A DNA stretch of 64,000 bases from Vibrio sp. Y2-5 (GCF_014596725.1 NZ_JACVEG010000007.1:124353-188352), one strand, 5' to 3'. Shown: positions 44,131 through 52,531, counted from the first letter of the stretch. A program made the numbers and translations. The notes: generated by a model not told the origin, from the letters alone.

Positions 44131-45435
44131 ATGCAACTCATCCACCACGGCGGTAAAAATACAGTTACAGGTTCGTGTCACGAGCTGGTATTCGGTGACC
44201 GTTCTATTCTTATTGATTGCGGTATGTTTCAAGGTGCAGATGCGCAGCAACTTACCGAACCATTTCTTTTAGATAACGTGAAAGCGTTAGTACTTACTCA
44301 CGCGCATATAGACCATATAGGGCGCTTGCCTTGGCTCATCACTCAAGAGTTTGATAAACCCATTTACTGCACCAAAGCAACGGCTGAGTTAGTGCCTTTG
44401 ATGATTGATGATGGGCTTAAAATTCAGCAAGGCCTAACGTTAGAAGCTCGCAAGCCGATCATTGAAGCGATCATTCGTCTGCTTCATCCGGTGGATTATT
44501 ATCGCTGGATTGATGTCGATACTTTCCGCTGTCGATTTAATCCGGCTGGTCACATATTAGGATCTGCGTATTTAGAAGTGGAGCTTCCAAATCAGGAACT
44601 TGTGGTGTTTTCTGGCGATTTAGGTCCAAGCAATACTCCGCTATTACCTGATCCTTTACCGCCTAAGCAAGCAGACTATCTGGTAATTGAAACAACTTAT
44701 GGTAATACCAAACACGAAGGGGTAGAGCACCGGTCTCAGAAACTAAGAGAGATCATCGATCGTTCTTTGTCTGATGGTGGCACAATCCTTATTCCGGCGT
44801 TTAGTGTCGGGCGAACTCAAGAGTTGTTATTCGATATCGAGCAATTGATTCATGAACACCAACTCGATTCTAAACTGCCTATCATTCTTGATTCACCTAT
44901 GGCGCAAAAGGTCACCTTGTCTTATCAAAAATTCAGAAGTCTTTGGGGTGAGGAAGCTAAACAACGTCTGAAAATGCATCGCCATCCACTCGCGTTTGAA
45001 CAATGTATTACGGTTGGCGACCATCAAGCGCATCAAGAACTGGTGAATCGTCTGGTTTCAACAGGAGAACCTGCGATTGTGGTAGCTGCCTCTGGCATGT
45101 GCGAAGGCGGGAGAATTATGGATTATCTCAAAGCTCTTTTACCTGATGAGAGAACAGATGTGATTTTTGCAGGCTTCCAGGCTGAGGGGACGCTAGGTAA
45201 ATGTATTCAACAGGGGAACAAAACAGTTTGGATTGATGAAGAAGGAGTGTCAGTAAACGCTCACGTTCATACTATGTCAGGCTATTCTGCTCATGCAGAT
45301 AGTGATGACCTACTCAAGTTTGTTGAAGGTATACCAAGCAAACCTAAGCAGATTCATCTCATTCACGGAGAGCTCGAATCCAAGCAGGCTTTTGCTGAGC
45401 TATTACGTAGTAAAGGATATGAGGTAGTGGAGTGA
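44131..45435 (+). CDS. rjg: RNA-processing metallo-beta-lactamase/beta-CASP protein (Rjg)
   Basis: About 434 residues. The metallo-beta-lactamase core has LTHAHIDHIGRLPW (HxHxDH), NPAGHILGSAYLEV and FSGDLGPS. The beta-CASP domain has LIPAFSVGRTQELL, and the C-terminal RMMBL part HTMSGYSAHADSDDLL. This is the CPSF/RNase J-like family (COG1236), predicted RNA endonuclease or exonuclease. In vibrios the gene rjg marks the right border of the O-antigen locus opposite hldD, as it does here. ATG at 44131 chosen for its GGGAG Shine-Dalgarno. Confidence 0.85.
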   Translation: MQLIHHGGKNTVTGSCHELVFGDRSILIDCGMFQGADAQQLTEPFLLDNVKALVLTHAHIDHIGRLPWLITQEFDKPIYCTKATAELVPLMIDDGLKIQQGLTLEARKPIIEAIIRLLHPVDYYRWIDVDTFRCRFNPAGHILGSAYLEVELPNQELVVFSGDLGPSNTPLLPDPLPPKQADYLVIETTYGNTKHEGVEHRSQKLREIIDRSLSDGGTILIPAFSVGRTQELLFDIEQLIHEHQLDSKLPIILDSPMAQKVTLSYQKFRSLWGEEAKQRLKMHRHPLAFEQCITVGDHQAHQELVNRLVSTGEPAIVVAASGMCEGGRIMDYLKALLPDERTDVIFAGFQAEGTLGKCIQQGNKTVWIDEEGVSVNAHVHTMSGYSAHADSDDLLKFVEGIPSKPKQIHLIHGELESKQAFAELLRSKGYEVVE

Positions 45436-45442
45436 TGAAACT

Positions 45443-45463
45443 CCTCCCCTTCTGAAGGGGAGG
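45443..45463. repeat. Left hairpin of the DUF559 block
   Basis: A 9-bp perfect stem (CCTCCCCTT with AAGGGGAGG) around a CTG loop, followed by GTTGGGTGGGGTTG. Confidence 0.9.
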
Positions 45464-45539
45464 TTGGGTGGGGTTGTTTCCACGGAACTTAATAAATATT
45501 GCAATTATTAATAAGTATCGTTGGTTCAACCCCCTCTAA

Positions 45540-45562
45540 CTCCCCCCTCATCTGAGGGGGAG
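45540..45562. repeat. Internal hairpin of the DUF559 block
   Basis: CTCCCCCCTCA pairs with TGAGGGGGAG with one bulged C. It is preceded by CAACCCCCTCTAA, so it is oriented like the right end. It lies 18 bases before the DUF559 start codon and could affect its translation. Confidence 0.85.
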
Positions 45563-45580
45563 AACTAAGAGCAATTTGTC

Positions 45581-45937
45581 ATGAATAATCTCTTTAATGT
45601 TCCGCAATATAAAAAGCTTCGCCAGAGCTTGAGAACAAGCATGACGGAACCTGAAAAACGATTGTGGTTCCGTATTCGTAATAATCACTTAGGTGTTAAG
45701 TTTCGACGTCAACATGGTATAGGTCGATATATTGTTGATTTCTATTGTCCGAAGAAGAAATTGATTGTTGAAATTGATGGAGATAGCCATTTCACCAATT
45801 CAGCTAAAGAAAGTGATGAAATTCGGGATGAATGTATGATTTCTTTAGGGTTGAAAGTGTTACGGGTAACTAATTCTCAGGTTATGTCGGATTTAGATAG
45901 TGTAGTTGATTTGATTTTAAGTGAGGTCGGTGACTGA
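45581..45937 (+). CDS. DUF559 endonuclease-like protein
   Basis: A 118-residue protein of the DUF559 family, related to the Vsr-type PD-(D/E)xK nuclease fold. It begins with LRQSLRTSMTEPEKRLWFRIRN and has FRRQHGIGRYIVDFYCPKKK followed by LIVEIDGDSH, where the Asp of VDF and the Glu of VEIDG are the expected metal ligands, then LRVTNSQVMSDLD at the end. Its biological role is not established. Flanking hairpin repeats suggest it may belong to a small mobile unit and nick or cut DNA at such palindromes, which is speculation. Confidence 0.88.
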   Translation: MNNLFNVPQYKKLRQSLRTSMTEPEKRLWFRIRNNHLGVKFRRQHGIGRYIVDFYCPKKKLIVEIDGDSHFTNSAKESDEIRDECMISLGLKVLRVTNSQVMSDLDSVVDLILSEVGD

Positions 45938-45978
45938 ATTGTAACTCTTTTACGTTTAGTGGAGGAAACCCCACCTAG

Positions 45979-45999
45979 CCTCCCCTTGAAAAGGGGAGG
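45979..45999. repeat. Right hairpin of the DUF559 block
   Basis: CCTCCCCTT pairs with AAGGGGAGG around a GAA loop, preceded by AAACCCCACCTAG. It is the inverted copy of the left end and may also serve as transcription end for the DUF559 gene. Confidence 0.9.
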
Positions 46000-46032
46000 A
46001 ATAGAGCGTTTATAAACTCATTCAGGCATGCC

Positions 46033-46602
46033 TCACAATACACCTATAACCATCTTACGCATATACTCCACAACTTCTGCTTCAAACCAAGGGTTTTTCT
46101 TCAACCAAAGAGTGTTCCGAGGTGAAGGGTGTGGAAGTGGTATAAACCTCGGTGCCCACTTTTGCCATTGCTGTACGGTTTCTGTGAGGGTTACGGGTTT
46201 ATCTTTTAGGTAGTAATTTTGCGCGTACTGACCGATCAGTAAGGTCATTTCTATATTCGGTAATTCGGCTAGCACTCTTTGATGCCAGTGTGGGGCACAT
46301 TCTTTTCTTGGCGGTAAATCGCCACTGTTACCTTTGCCGGGATAGCATAAGCCCATTGGCATGATGGCAATTTTTTCTGGGTTATAGAATGTCTCTTTAT
46401 CGATATCCAGCCAGCTTCGTAGTCGATTGCCACTGGGGTCATTCCAAGGAATAGAAGTCTCGTGTACTTTTACTCCCGGAGCTTGCCCGATGATGAGCAA
46501 CTTAGCGTCTTTGCTAGCCTGAATAATCGGGTTTGCACCTAAGGGAAGTGAGTGAGCACATACATCACAAGCTCTGATTTCCCTGAGTAGAAGATCTAAC
46601 AT
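46033..46602 (-). CDS. Uracil-DNA glycosylase-superfamily protein
   Basis: A 189-residue protein of the UDG-like superfamily (COG1573 type). It shows LLIIGQAPGVKVHE (motif A, GQAPG), IPWNDPSGNRLRSWL, and C-terminal LPHPSPRN (motif B, HPSPRN). Paired cysteines in ACDVCAHSLPLG near residue 12 resemble part of the iron-sulphur site of family 4/5 enzymes, but a full four-cysteine set is not evident. A repair or nucleic-acid role is plausible; substrate uncertain. Directly follows the dehydrogenase gene, overlapping by one base. Confidence 0.82.
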   Translation of the reverse strand: MLDLLLREIRACDVCAHSLPLGANPIIQASKDAKLLIIGQAPGVKVHETSIPWNDPSGNRLRSWLDIDKETFYNPEKIAIMPMGLCYPGKGNSGDLPPRKECAPHWHQRVLAELPNIEMTLLIGQYAQNYYLKDKPVTLTETVQQWQKWAPRFIPLPHPSPRNTLWLKKNPWFEAEVVEYMRKMVIGVL

Positions 46603-47528
46603 CAGTAGCCTTTATCAAAATCAATTCGATTTTCTAGTTGGAAGCCATCTCGCCATAAACGGTAGTTGTGAGCAAAAATTTCAACCACCTGATGTGGAAA
46701 ACTCAAGGCTGCTATGTGTGGTGTGATAGTGATACTACTATGTTGCCAGAAAGGGTGTTCTGTTATTAGTGGCTCATTGATGAACACATCAAGAAAGGCG
46801 TGTTTGATATGCCCATGTTCAATAGCAGGAATCAAATCTTCTTCAATCAAAATAGCACCGCGTCCAACATTAAACAGCAGAGCGTTTGAGCAGTAACCCA
46901 ATGTTTTAGCGTTTAACAGCCCTTTAGTTTCTGCGGTATTTGGTAAGGTGTTAACGACGATATCAGCGCGTTTCATGGCGTTTTCGAGTTCATTGATATG
47001 ATAAGTATCATGAAATCTTCCCGATTTTGCAGGAATGCCCGTCGTATTCACGCCTATCACCTTGATACCTAGTGCCGCGGCTGCTGAAGAGAGGTGAGAA
47101 CTGATAGAACCAGTGCCGAGTATGAGCATCACCTTGGTATCAAGGGATTGATATAAGTGTTGCTGCCATTGATGTTGAGCTTGCTGCTTCTCATACGTTG
47201 CAAAGTGACGGAAATGGCTAATTGTGTAACCTAAAACATATTCGGATATTTGCTGGCCGAAGATGCCTTTCACATTGGTCAGCTCGTAGTCTTTTCGAAG
47301 ATGAGGTGCAGTTAAAGCATCTACACCTGCATAAGCGGATTGTAGCCATTCTAGCTTTGGGAAGTCATCAAGGCATTTCGCAGCCATGGGAGGCGCAGCC
47401 AAAAGTATCGACGCTTCTTCTCTTTGTTCTGTGATGACTAAGTCTTCAAGCATCAATGATTCAACGTTTTCTCGATAAACGTCGTTTTGTTCCGTCAAAA
47501 TATAAAGCTTGTGAGTGAAATTGTTCAT
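46602..47528 (-). CDS. D-isomer-specific 2-hydroxyacid dehydrogenase
   Basis: A 308-residue NAD-dependent dehydrogenase of the GhrA/SerA superfamily. The Rossmann motif is LILGTGSISSHLSSAA near residue 136. Later motifs are VNTLPNTAETKGLLNAKTL, LFNVGRGAILIEEDL (catalytic Arg), AFLDVFINEPL (catalytic Glu) and the catalytic His in ITPHIAALS. The substrate, perhaps glyoxylate or hydroxypyruvate, cannot be told. It is divergent from the DUF416 gene. Confidence 0.88.
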   Translation of the reverse strand: MNNFTHKLYILTEQNDVYRENVESLMLEDLVITEQREEASILLAAPPMAAKCLDDFPKLEWLQSAYAGVDALTAPHLRKDYELTNVKGIFGQQISEYVLGYTISHFRHFATYEKQQAQHQWQQHLYQSLDTKVMLILGTGSISSHLSSAAAALGIKVIGVNTTGIPAKSGRFHDTYHINELENAMKRADIVVNTLPNTAETKGLLNAKTLGYCSNALLFNVGRGAILIEEDLIPAIEHGHIKHAFLDVFINEPLITEHPFWQHSSITITPHIAALSFPHQVVEIFAHNYRLWRDGFQLENRIDFDKGY

Positions 47529-47600
47529 AAGAGCGGCTTTTTTCCCCGTTGGTTATCCAGTACACTTCCGCTGTCTATTTTCCTCAACGGTTGAGTGCTT

Positions 47601-48188
47601 ATGCTCCAAAATCCTGTACAGGTTCGTCTAGAAAAGTTCGAGCCTTGGCAACAAATTACCTTCATGGCTTGCTTGTGTGAGCGTATGTACCCTAACTATG
47701 CCATGTTTTGTGAAAATACTGAATTTGCTCATGCCCGTGTATATCGCGATATTTTAGATAGCGTGTGGGAGCAGCTCACAGTCAAAACGGCCAAAGTGAA
47801 CTTTGAGCATCAATTAGAGAAGTTAGAAGAGATCATCCCGAACTCTGAAGATTTCGATATGTATGCCGTTTATCCTGCCATAGATGCTTGTGTGGCTTTG
47901 TCTACCTTGCTACACGGCTTGCTAGACCGTGACTACCTGTTTGAAAACATGTTAGAAGTCAGTCAGATATCGGTAACCACTGTCGCTCAATTGGAAGAAG
48001 CTCAAACGGGTGAAGAGATCACTAACGAAAACCAAAAGCAGAACGAAGCAGTTTGTGCTGAATGGGACGTTCAGTGGGCAATTTATCGTCCGCTGCGTGA
48101 AGCTGAAGGTCGTGATATCAATCTAATTAAAGATTTACGCCAAGAACTTCGTGATGAAGGCGAAAGCAACATTGGTGTGACTCTCTAA
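47601..48188 (+). CDS. DUF416 family protein (YjaG homologue)
   Basis: A 195-residue protein close to E. coli YjaG: LQNPVQVRLEKFEPWQ, TFMACLCERMYPNYAMFCE and VYPAIDACVALSTLLHG are near-identical in order. All-helical and cytoplasmic, function unknown. As in E. coli it lies upstream of hupA, although two extra genes intervene here. ATG at 47601 matches the MLQNP N-terminus of the family; an in-frame GTG at 47595 is less likely. Confidence 0.92.
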   Translation: MLQNPVQVRLEKFEPWQQITFMACLCERMYPNYAMFCENTEFAHARVYRDILDSVWEQLTVKTAKVNFEHQLEKLEEIIPNSEDFDMYAVYPAIDACVALSTLLHGLLDRDYLFENMLEVSQISVTTVAQLEEAQTGEEITNENQKQNEAVCAEWDVQWAIYRPLREAEGRDINLIKDLRQELRDEGESNIGVTL

Positions 48189-48210
48189 CTCTGTTTAGGT
48201 TTTACGAGCT

Positions 48211-48495
48211 ATGTTTCTATCTAAAAAAATAGCGCAGTTGAAAAGTGCAGTAAGTAGCAAGGTTGTTCGAGCGTTAGATTTTCATTCGCGCATTTGGGTG
48301 ATTCGAATATCTGAATCGAGATTGAAAGATGAATCCTTTGTTATCAACGAAGATAGTTTTCAAGAACCTTTACAGTGGATGAAGCGTCGTAATTACACTC
48401 CCGTGATGCTAGAACAGGTCGAGGATATGCAACGATCTCAGGTTCGTATTTTTCACTTTGACCAACAGACGCATCATCTCTTGCGGGTTAAGTAA
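48211..48495 (+). CDS. Small hypothetical protein
   Basis: A 94-residue basic protein starting MFLSKKIAQLKSAVSSK, with FHSRIWVIRISESRLKDE and VRIFHFDQQTHHLL. No signal peptide or known motif. It follows the DUF416 gene by 22 bases on the same strand, so is probably co-transcribed. The family is not recognised. Steady codon use and position support a real gene. Confidence 0.7.
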   Translation: MFLSKKIAQLKSAVSSKVVRALDFHSRIWVIRISESRLKDESFVINEDSFQEPLQWMKRRNYTPVMLEQVEDMQRSQVRIFHFDQQTHHLLRVK

Positions 48496-48509
48496 CCATT
48501 CTTTTTTAT

Positions 48510-48540
48510 ATTGCCCTAAGTGAGTTGCGCTAAGGGCAAT
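48510..48540. repeat. Inverted repeat between convergent genes
   Basis: ATTGCCCTAAG and CTAAGGGCAAT (one mismatch) flank a 9-base loop between two convergent genes. There is no T-tract after either arm, so it may be a weak terminator at most. Confidence 0.55.
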
Positions 48541-48549
48541 CTCACTCAG

Positions 48550-49608
48550 TTACTCGTCATTGTCGCGACTTTCAATCACACTGTGTGCTTGTTTCCAGCG
48601 CTCCCAGCGTTCAACCGCTAATTTTTGCATGTTGGTTGTACGGTCAGCTTCATCAATAATCTCTTCACCAATCAAATTCTCAAAAATATCCTCCAACGTT
48701 AACAGACCTTGAACAGTTCCATATTCGTCAACCAACATCGCCAGTTGTGAACGGTTTTCGATCATTTGCTCAAAAGCCTTGGGTAAAGAGATAGTGTTCA
48801 GCAGAACATGCAATGGCCGCATAACACTACCTATTTGCTTTTCTCCTTTTCCCTTTTGTTGCAGTCTAAACAGCTCTAATCGGTGCACAAAACCAAGGAT
48901 GTTGTCTTTGTTCTCGCTATAGATCAGTGGTCGGGAAAACGGTGTGTTTTTGTGTTGGGACAAAAACTCATTGATGGTCATTGTGGCATCAACTCTAAAA
49001 AGCACTCTTCTCGGTGTCATTGCCTGAATTGCCGGCACGTTTTGAATGTTCAATAAATTGTAGAGAATTTTGGATTCACCAGAAGTAAACTCGCCACTCT
49101 CATTGGCGAGCTGAGCCATCGCTGACAACTCATCACGAACTTTGGGCGTTGTTCGGTTGCGAGTAAGCACATGAGTGATCTTTTTAGACATCCAAACGAA
49201 AGGTAAAAGCAACAATACCATCCAGTTCAGGATCTTTGCGGTAAACGGAGCAAGTTGTCGCCAGTAAGTTGCACCAATAGTCTTAGGCACTATTTCTGAA
49301 AGAAAAAGGATACCGAGCGTTAATATGGCTGAAAATAATCCCAGCCACTGACTGCCAAATACGACAGATGCTTGAGCGCCCGCTCCCGCAGCCCCTGCTG
49401 TATGCGCAATGGTGTTTAGCGTCAAAATTGAGGCCAGAGGTTGGTCAATATCGGCTTTTAGGCGTTCCAGTTTTTGTGCGCAAGGATGATTTTGTTGACG
49501 TAACTGTGCCAAATAACTTGGCGTAATACTCAGTATCACGGCTTCAAGAATCGAACAAATAAACGACACGCCAATCGCAATCAAGACGTAAATCGTGAGT
49601 AGAAACAT
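48550..49608 (-). CDS. CNNM-domain transporter with CBS pair (CorC/HlyC-like family)
   Basis: A 352-residue protein. An N-terminal CNNM/DUF21 membrane domain has about three to four segments (VLIAIGVSFICSILEAVILSI at the start, then LTLGILFLSEIVPKTIGATY). A CBS pair follows at about residues 195-315 (AIQAMTPRRVLFRVDA, LAMLVDEYGTVQGLLTLEDIFENLIGEEI). It lacks the C-terminal CorC_HlyC domain of longer relatives. Probably a Mg2+ or other divalent-cation transporter of the inner membrane; the ion is inferred from the family. Confidence 0.88.
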   Translation of the reverse strand: MFLLTIYVLIAIGVSFICSILEAVILSITPSYLAQLRQQNHPCAQKLERLKADIDQPLASILTLNTIAHTAGAAGAGAQASVVFGSQWLGLFSAILTLGILFLSEIVPKTIGATYWRQLAPFTAKILNWMVLLLLPFVWMSKKITHVLTRNRTTPKVRDELSAMAQLANESGEFTSGESKILYNLLNIQNVPAIQAMTPRRVLFRVDATMTINEFLSQHKNTPFSRPLIYSENKDNILGFVHRLELFRLQQKGKGEKQIGSVMRPLHVLLNTISLPKAFEQMIENRSQLAMLVDEYGTVQGLLTLEDIFENLIGEEIIDEADRTTNMQKLAVERWERWKQAHSVIESRDNDE

Positions 49609-49866
49609 GAGTACTCCTTAGGTAAGAGAGCGAAATACACCCTAATATTTCAGATGTTTCAACACATTGATGCTTATTTAATAAGGCTTTTTTGCGGTAA
49701 AGCAAGGGGATATGCAGCCAATTGATTTAGCAAATTGTGAGTTAATGCTCAGAATATGGTTAAAACTACGTCAGATAAGCAGATCTTGCGTGACAAACCT
49801 TTGCCAGCTGGGGCACTTATGCTTTAGAGTGAAGCGAATTCGATAACCTATCAGAAGGGAAAACTA

Positions 49867-50139
49867 ATGAACAAGACCCAATTAATCGACTTTATCGCAG
49901 AAAAAGCAGACCTATCTAAAGCTCAAGCTAAAGCTGCTCTTGAAGCGACTCTAGGCGCAGTTGAAGGTGCACTAAAAGATGGTGACCAAGTTCAACTAAT
50001 TGGTTTTGGTACATTCAAAGTAAATCATCGTGCAGCTCGCACTGGCCGTAACCCAAAAACTGGTGCTGAGATTCAAATCGCTGCAGCAAATGTACCTGCA
50101 TTCGTAGCAGGTAAAGCACTGAAAGATTCTGTTAAGTAA
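49867..50139 (+). CDS. hupA: DNA-binding protein HU-alpha
   Basis: A 90-residue nucleoid protein that bends and wraps DNA without sequence specificity. It starts [20 protein letters not shown], with [21 protein letters not shown] (the DNA-binding arm) and [19 protein letters not shown] at the end, matching the alpha subunit of enteric HU. An AGAAGGGA Shine-Dalgarno precedes it. It ends at a hairpin at 50148-50180, and its downstream neighbour is the DUF1481 lipoprotein, the same order as in E. coli. Confidence 0.97.
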   Translation: MNKTQLIDFIAEKADLSKAQAKAALEATLGAVEGALKDGDQVQLIGFGTFKVNHRAARTGRNPKTGAEIQIAAANVPAFVAGKALKDSVK

Positions 50140-50147
50140 TCTATACT

Positions 50148-50180
50148 ACGCCGAGGTAGTCTTATCTCGGCGTTCTTTTC
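50148..50180 (+). terminator. Rho-independent terminator of hupA
   Basis: ACGCCGAG at 50148-50155 pairs with CTCGGCGT at 50166-50173 and is followed by TCTTTTCT. It ends just before the next start codon. Confidence 0.85.
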
Positions 50181-50181
50181 T

Positions 50182-50874
50182 ATGAAAAAAATTCTTTCCT
50201 CTGTTATCGCTGCCACTCTTATTGCGGGATGTTCTTCTTCCGTCGACACATCTAACTTCGCTCAAATGAGTCAGTTTTCTGGTGGTCAACGTACCGGAGA
50301 TGCAACCAGTTATTACTGGTACACCGAAAGTGCATCTCAAGCTTTATCTGCTTCTGATCATGTTACCTCTGAAACCTATGGTTGGTATGAAACCTCTTAC
50401 CGTTGGGATGAAGGAAGTGTGCGTGAAGTGGTTCGTAAAGGTGAGCAACTCAAAGATGGTGACTTGGTTCCTTATACTGCACATGTCCGTTTTAATAAGG
50501 ATGGCGAAGCGGTATATCAGCAGTACAGAGTGAACAAGAAAATTTTACCTCTCAACGAAGGGCAATTAGAACGCTACGTTTTAGAAGCAAACGCCATTAC
50601 CAAAATGACTAAAGACCAAAATAAACAAGGTCTTGAGCTTATTCAGGGGTATTGGGATGGTTCGACATTTGAACGTTGTAACGGACCCGATTACAACAAG
50701 GTTGAGTTTAACCATACGCTTCCTAATTTCGTTATGAGTCGCTTGTCTACTTTGGATAACTACATTGGTTTTCTAGGGAAAATCCGCAATAACACCGTTT
50801 ATATCGATGAATTGCTCATTCTTGCAGATGACGATCACGACTGTATCGAAAGGCCTCAGTTGATAACTGAATAA
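50182..50874 (+). CDS. DUF1481 lipoprotein (YjaH-like)
   Basis: A 230-residue protein with a lipoprotein signal: KKILSSVIAATLIAGCSSS, with the lipobox LIAGC putting the modified cysteine at residue 17. The +2 residue is Ser, which favours outer-membrane sorting. The rest is soluble, aromatic-rich and without known catalytic motifs. Position after hupA matches yjaH in E. coli, which is annotated DUF1481. Function unknown. The hupA terminator lies immediately upstream, so expression may come from read-through or from its own promoter. Confidence 0.85.
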   Translation: MKKILSSVIAATLIAGCSSSVDTSNFAQMSQFSGGQRTGDATSYYWYTESASQALSASDHVTSETYGWYETSYRWDEGSVREVVRKGEQLKDGDLVPYTAHVRFNKDGEAVYQQYRVNKKILPLNEGQLERYVLEANAITKMTKDQNKQGLELIQGYWDGSTFERCNGPDYNKVEFNHTLPNFVMSRLSTLDNYIGFLGKIRNNTVYIDELLILADDDHDCIERPQLITE

Positions 50875-50896
50875 CGTTTTTTGAGTTTCCAACCAA

Positions 50897-50928
50897 TAAA
50901 AAAGACGCTGAGTTTCCACAGCGCCTTA
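50897..50928 (-). terminator. Terminator of purD
   Basis: On the minus strand AGGCGCTG pairs with CAGCGTCT (arms 50903-50910 and 50919-50926, one G-U pair) and is followed by TTTTTATT. It stops transcription coming from purD. Confidence 0.85.
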
Positions 50929-50947
50929 ATCTTAATTGCTTTAGCTA

Positions 50948-52243
50948 TTACTTATCAGCTTGTTGCTCGCGCGCGATAGCACGGTAGCCGATGTCATTAC
51001 GGTAGAACACACCGTCCCACTGAATTTGTTTAGTTAACTCATAAGCGCGTTGCTGTGCTTCAGATACTGTGTTGCCCAGTGCCGTTGCGCATAGAACGCG
51101 ACCACCGTTAGTCACAACATTGCCGTCTTTGTCAGTTGTACCAGCGTGGAAAACTTTTTGACCTTCAACTTCAACTGTTGGTAAGCCAGAAATTACATCA
51201 CCTTTGTTGTAATCGCCAGGGTAGCCCCCCGCAGCAAGTACAATACCGATAGAAGCGCGTGGATCCCACTTAGATTCCATTTGGTCTAACTTGCCATCAA
51301 TAGCGGCCAGACAAAGTTCAACTAGGTCTGATTGCATACGCATCATGATAGGTTGAGTTTCTGGATCGCCGAAGCGGCAGTTGTATTCGATAACTTTAGG
51401 AGTACCCGCTTTGTCAATCATAAGGCCAGCATACAAGAAACCTGTGTATGGATTACCTTCTGCAGCCATACCGCGTACTGTTGGGTAAATCACTTCCTGC
51501 ATGATACGGTCATGAATTTCTTGAGTAACCACTGGAGCTGGAGAATAAGCGCCCATACCACCGGTGTTAGGACCTGTATCTTTGTCGCCTACGCGTTTAT
51601 GGTCTTGGCTGGTGGCCATAGGTAGCACATTTACACCATCAACCATTACGATGAAGCTTGCTTCTTCACCATCAAGGAACTCTTCCACAACAACACGGCT
51701 GCCAGCATCACCGAATGCATTGCCAGCGAGCATGTCTTTAATCGCATCTTCTGCTTCTTCCAGCGTCATTGCGACAATCACGCCTTTACCAGCTGCAAGG
51801 CCGTCCGCTTTAACAACGATAGGCGCACCTTGTTCACGAACGTAAGCCAATGCTGGCTCAATTTCTGTGAAGTTTGCGTATGCCGCCGTTGGAATGTTGT
51901 GACGAGCTAGAAAATCCTTAGTGAACGCTTTTGAACCTTCTAACTGAGCCGCAGCTTGCGTTGGGCCAAAGATAGGTAAGCCTGCTGCACGGAAAGCATC
52001 AACCACACCGATAACGAGTGGCGCTTCTGGGCCAACAATCGTTAAGTCAATTGCGTTTTCTTTTGCGAATGCGACTAAACCTGCAACATCTTCTACCTGA
52101 ATCGCCACATTTTGCAGTTTAGGTTCAAGAGCTGTACCTGCATTACCCGGTGCGATAAAGATGTTTCTAACGTTCGGGTTTTGAGCAACTTTCCAACCAA
52201 GCGCATGTTCACGGCCGCCGGAACCAATAATTAATACATTCAT
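50948..52243 (-). CDS. purD: Phosphoribosylamine-glycine ligase (GAR synthetase)
   Basis: Second step of purine synthesis, joining glycine to phosphoribosylamine with ATP. The 431-residue ATP-grasp enzyme starts MNVLIIGSGGREHALGWK, with IAPGNAGTA, VGPEAPLVIGVVDAF, VVKADGLAAGKGVIVA, TGGMGAYSPAP and YNCRFGDPETQP, all typical. Length is normal (E. coli 429). It lies downstream of purH on the same strand, as in the enteric purHD operon, but 288 bases separate them, including a nested palindrome. Confidence 0.97.
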   Translation of the reverse strand: MNVLIIGSGGREHALGWKVAQNPNVRNIFIAPGNAGTALEPKLQNVAIQVEDVAGLVAFAKENAIDLTIVGPEAPLVIGVVDAFRAAGLPIFGPTQAAAQLEGSKAFTKDFLARHNIPTAAYANFTEIEPALAYVREQGAPIVVKADGLAAGKGVIVAMTLEEAEDAIKDMLAGNAFGDAGSRVVVEEFLDGEEASFIVMVDGVNVLPMATSQDHKRVGDKDTGPNTGGMGAYSPAPVVTQEIHDRIMQEVIYPTVRGMAAEGNPYTGFLYAGLMIDKAGTPKVIEYNCRFGDPETQPIMMRMQSDLVELCLAAIDGKLDQMESKWDPRASIGIVLAAGGYPGDYNKGDVISGLPTVEVEGQKVFHAGTTDKDGNVVTNGGRVLCATALGNTVSEAQQRAYELTKQIQWDGVFYRNDIGYRAIAREQQADK

Positions 52244-52447
52244 TCTTTAAAATCCTTATAGCTGCGCCAATGCCATTATTTCTGTGTCAAAAGAGCTCAT
52301 TTATGCTTATAAACTGCGCGCTTTTTCCTTGAACTAAAGCCATTGGCTTGCTCTAACGCATTTCAAAATATCAGATATTTAAAATGCAAAAATATCAAAA
52401 ATGTTTACTCAAAATAGTTGGTGATGTAGCTAGGCGACAATTGAGCA

Positions 52448-52484
52448 CTTCCCCAGAAGCATAGATATCTATGGACTGGGGAGG
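52448..52484. repeat. Nested palindrome between purH and purD
   Basis: TCCCCAG (52450-52456) pairs with CTGGGGA (52476-52482), and inside lies the perfect 14-base palindrome CATAGATATCTATG (52460-52473). On either strand it would form one long interrupted hairpin. It may affect processing or attenuation of the purH-purD transcript; the T-tract of a standard terminator is absent. Confidence 0.75.
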
Positions 52485-52531
52485 GAGAAAGCCGTTAATG
52501 CCGCTACAACGCCAAATATGAAGAGTAAAAA

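Larger units (their letters stand above)
45441..45999. mobile_element. Candidate small mobile element: DUF559 gene between hairpin inverted repeats
   Basis: A block of about 560 bases. The left end, hairpin then GTTGGGTGGGGTT, and the right end, AACCCCACCTAG then hairpin, are near-perfect inverted copies over about 38 bases. A third hairpin copy lies just before the internal gene. The enclosed gene codes for a DUF559 endonuclease-like protein. No transposase of a named family and no clear target duplication were seen. The block begins only 5 bases after the rjg stop. Confidence 0.6.

Noticed and set aside
45443-45999. Classical IS element or REP-associated Y1 transposon
   Set aside because: No DDE or Y1 transposase motif is present and no clear target-site duplication was found; only the candidate mobile-unit call is kept.
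48510-48540. Strong terminator
   Set aside because: The inverted repeat is good but has no T-tract on either strand.
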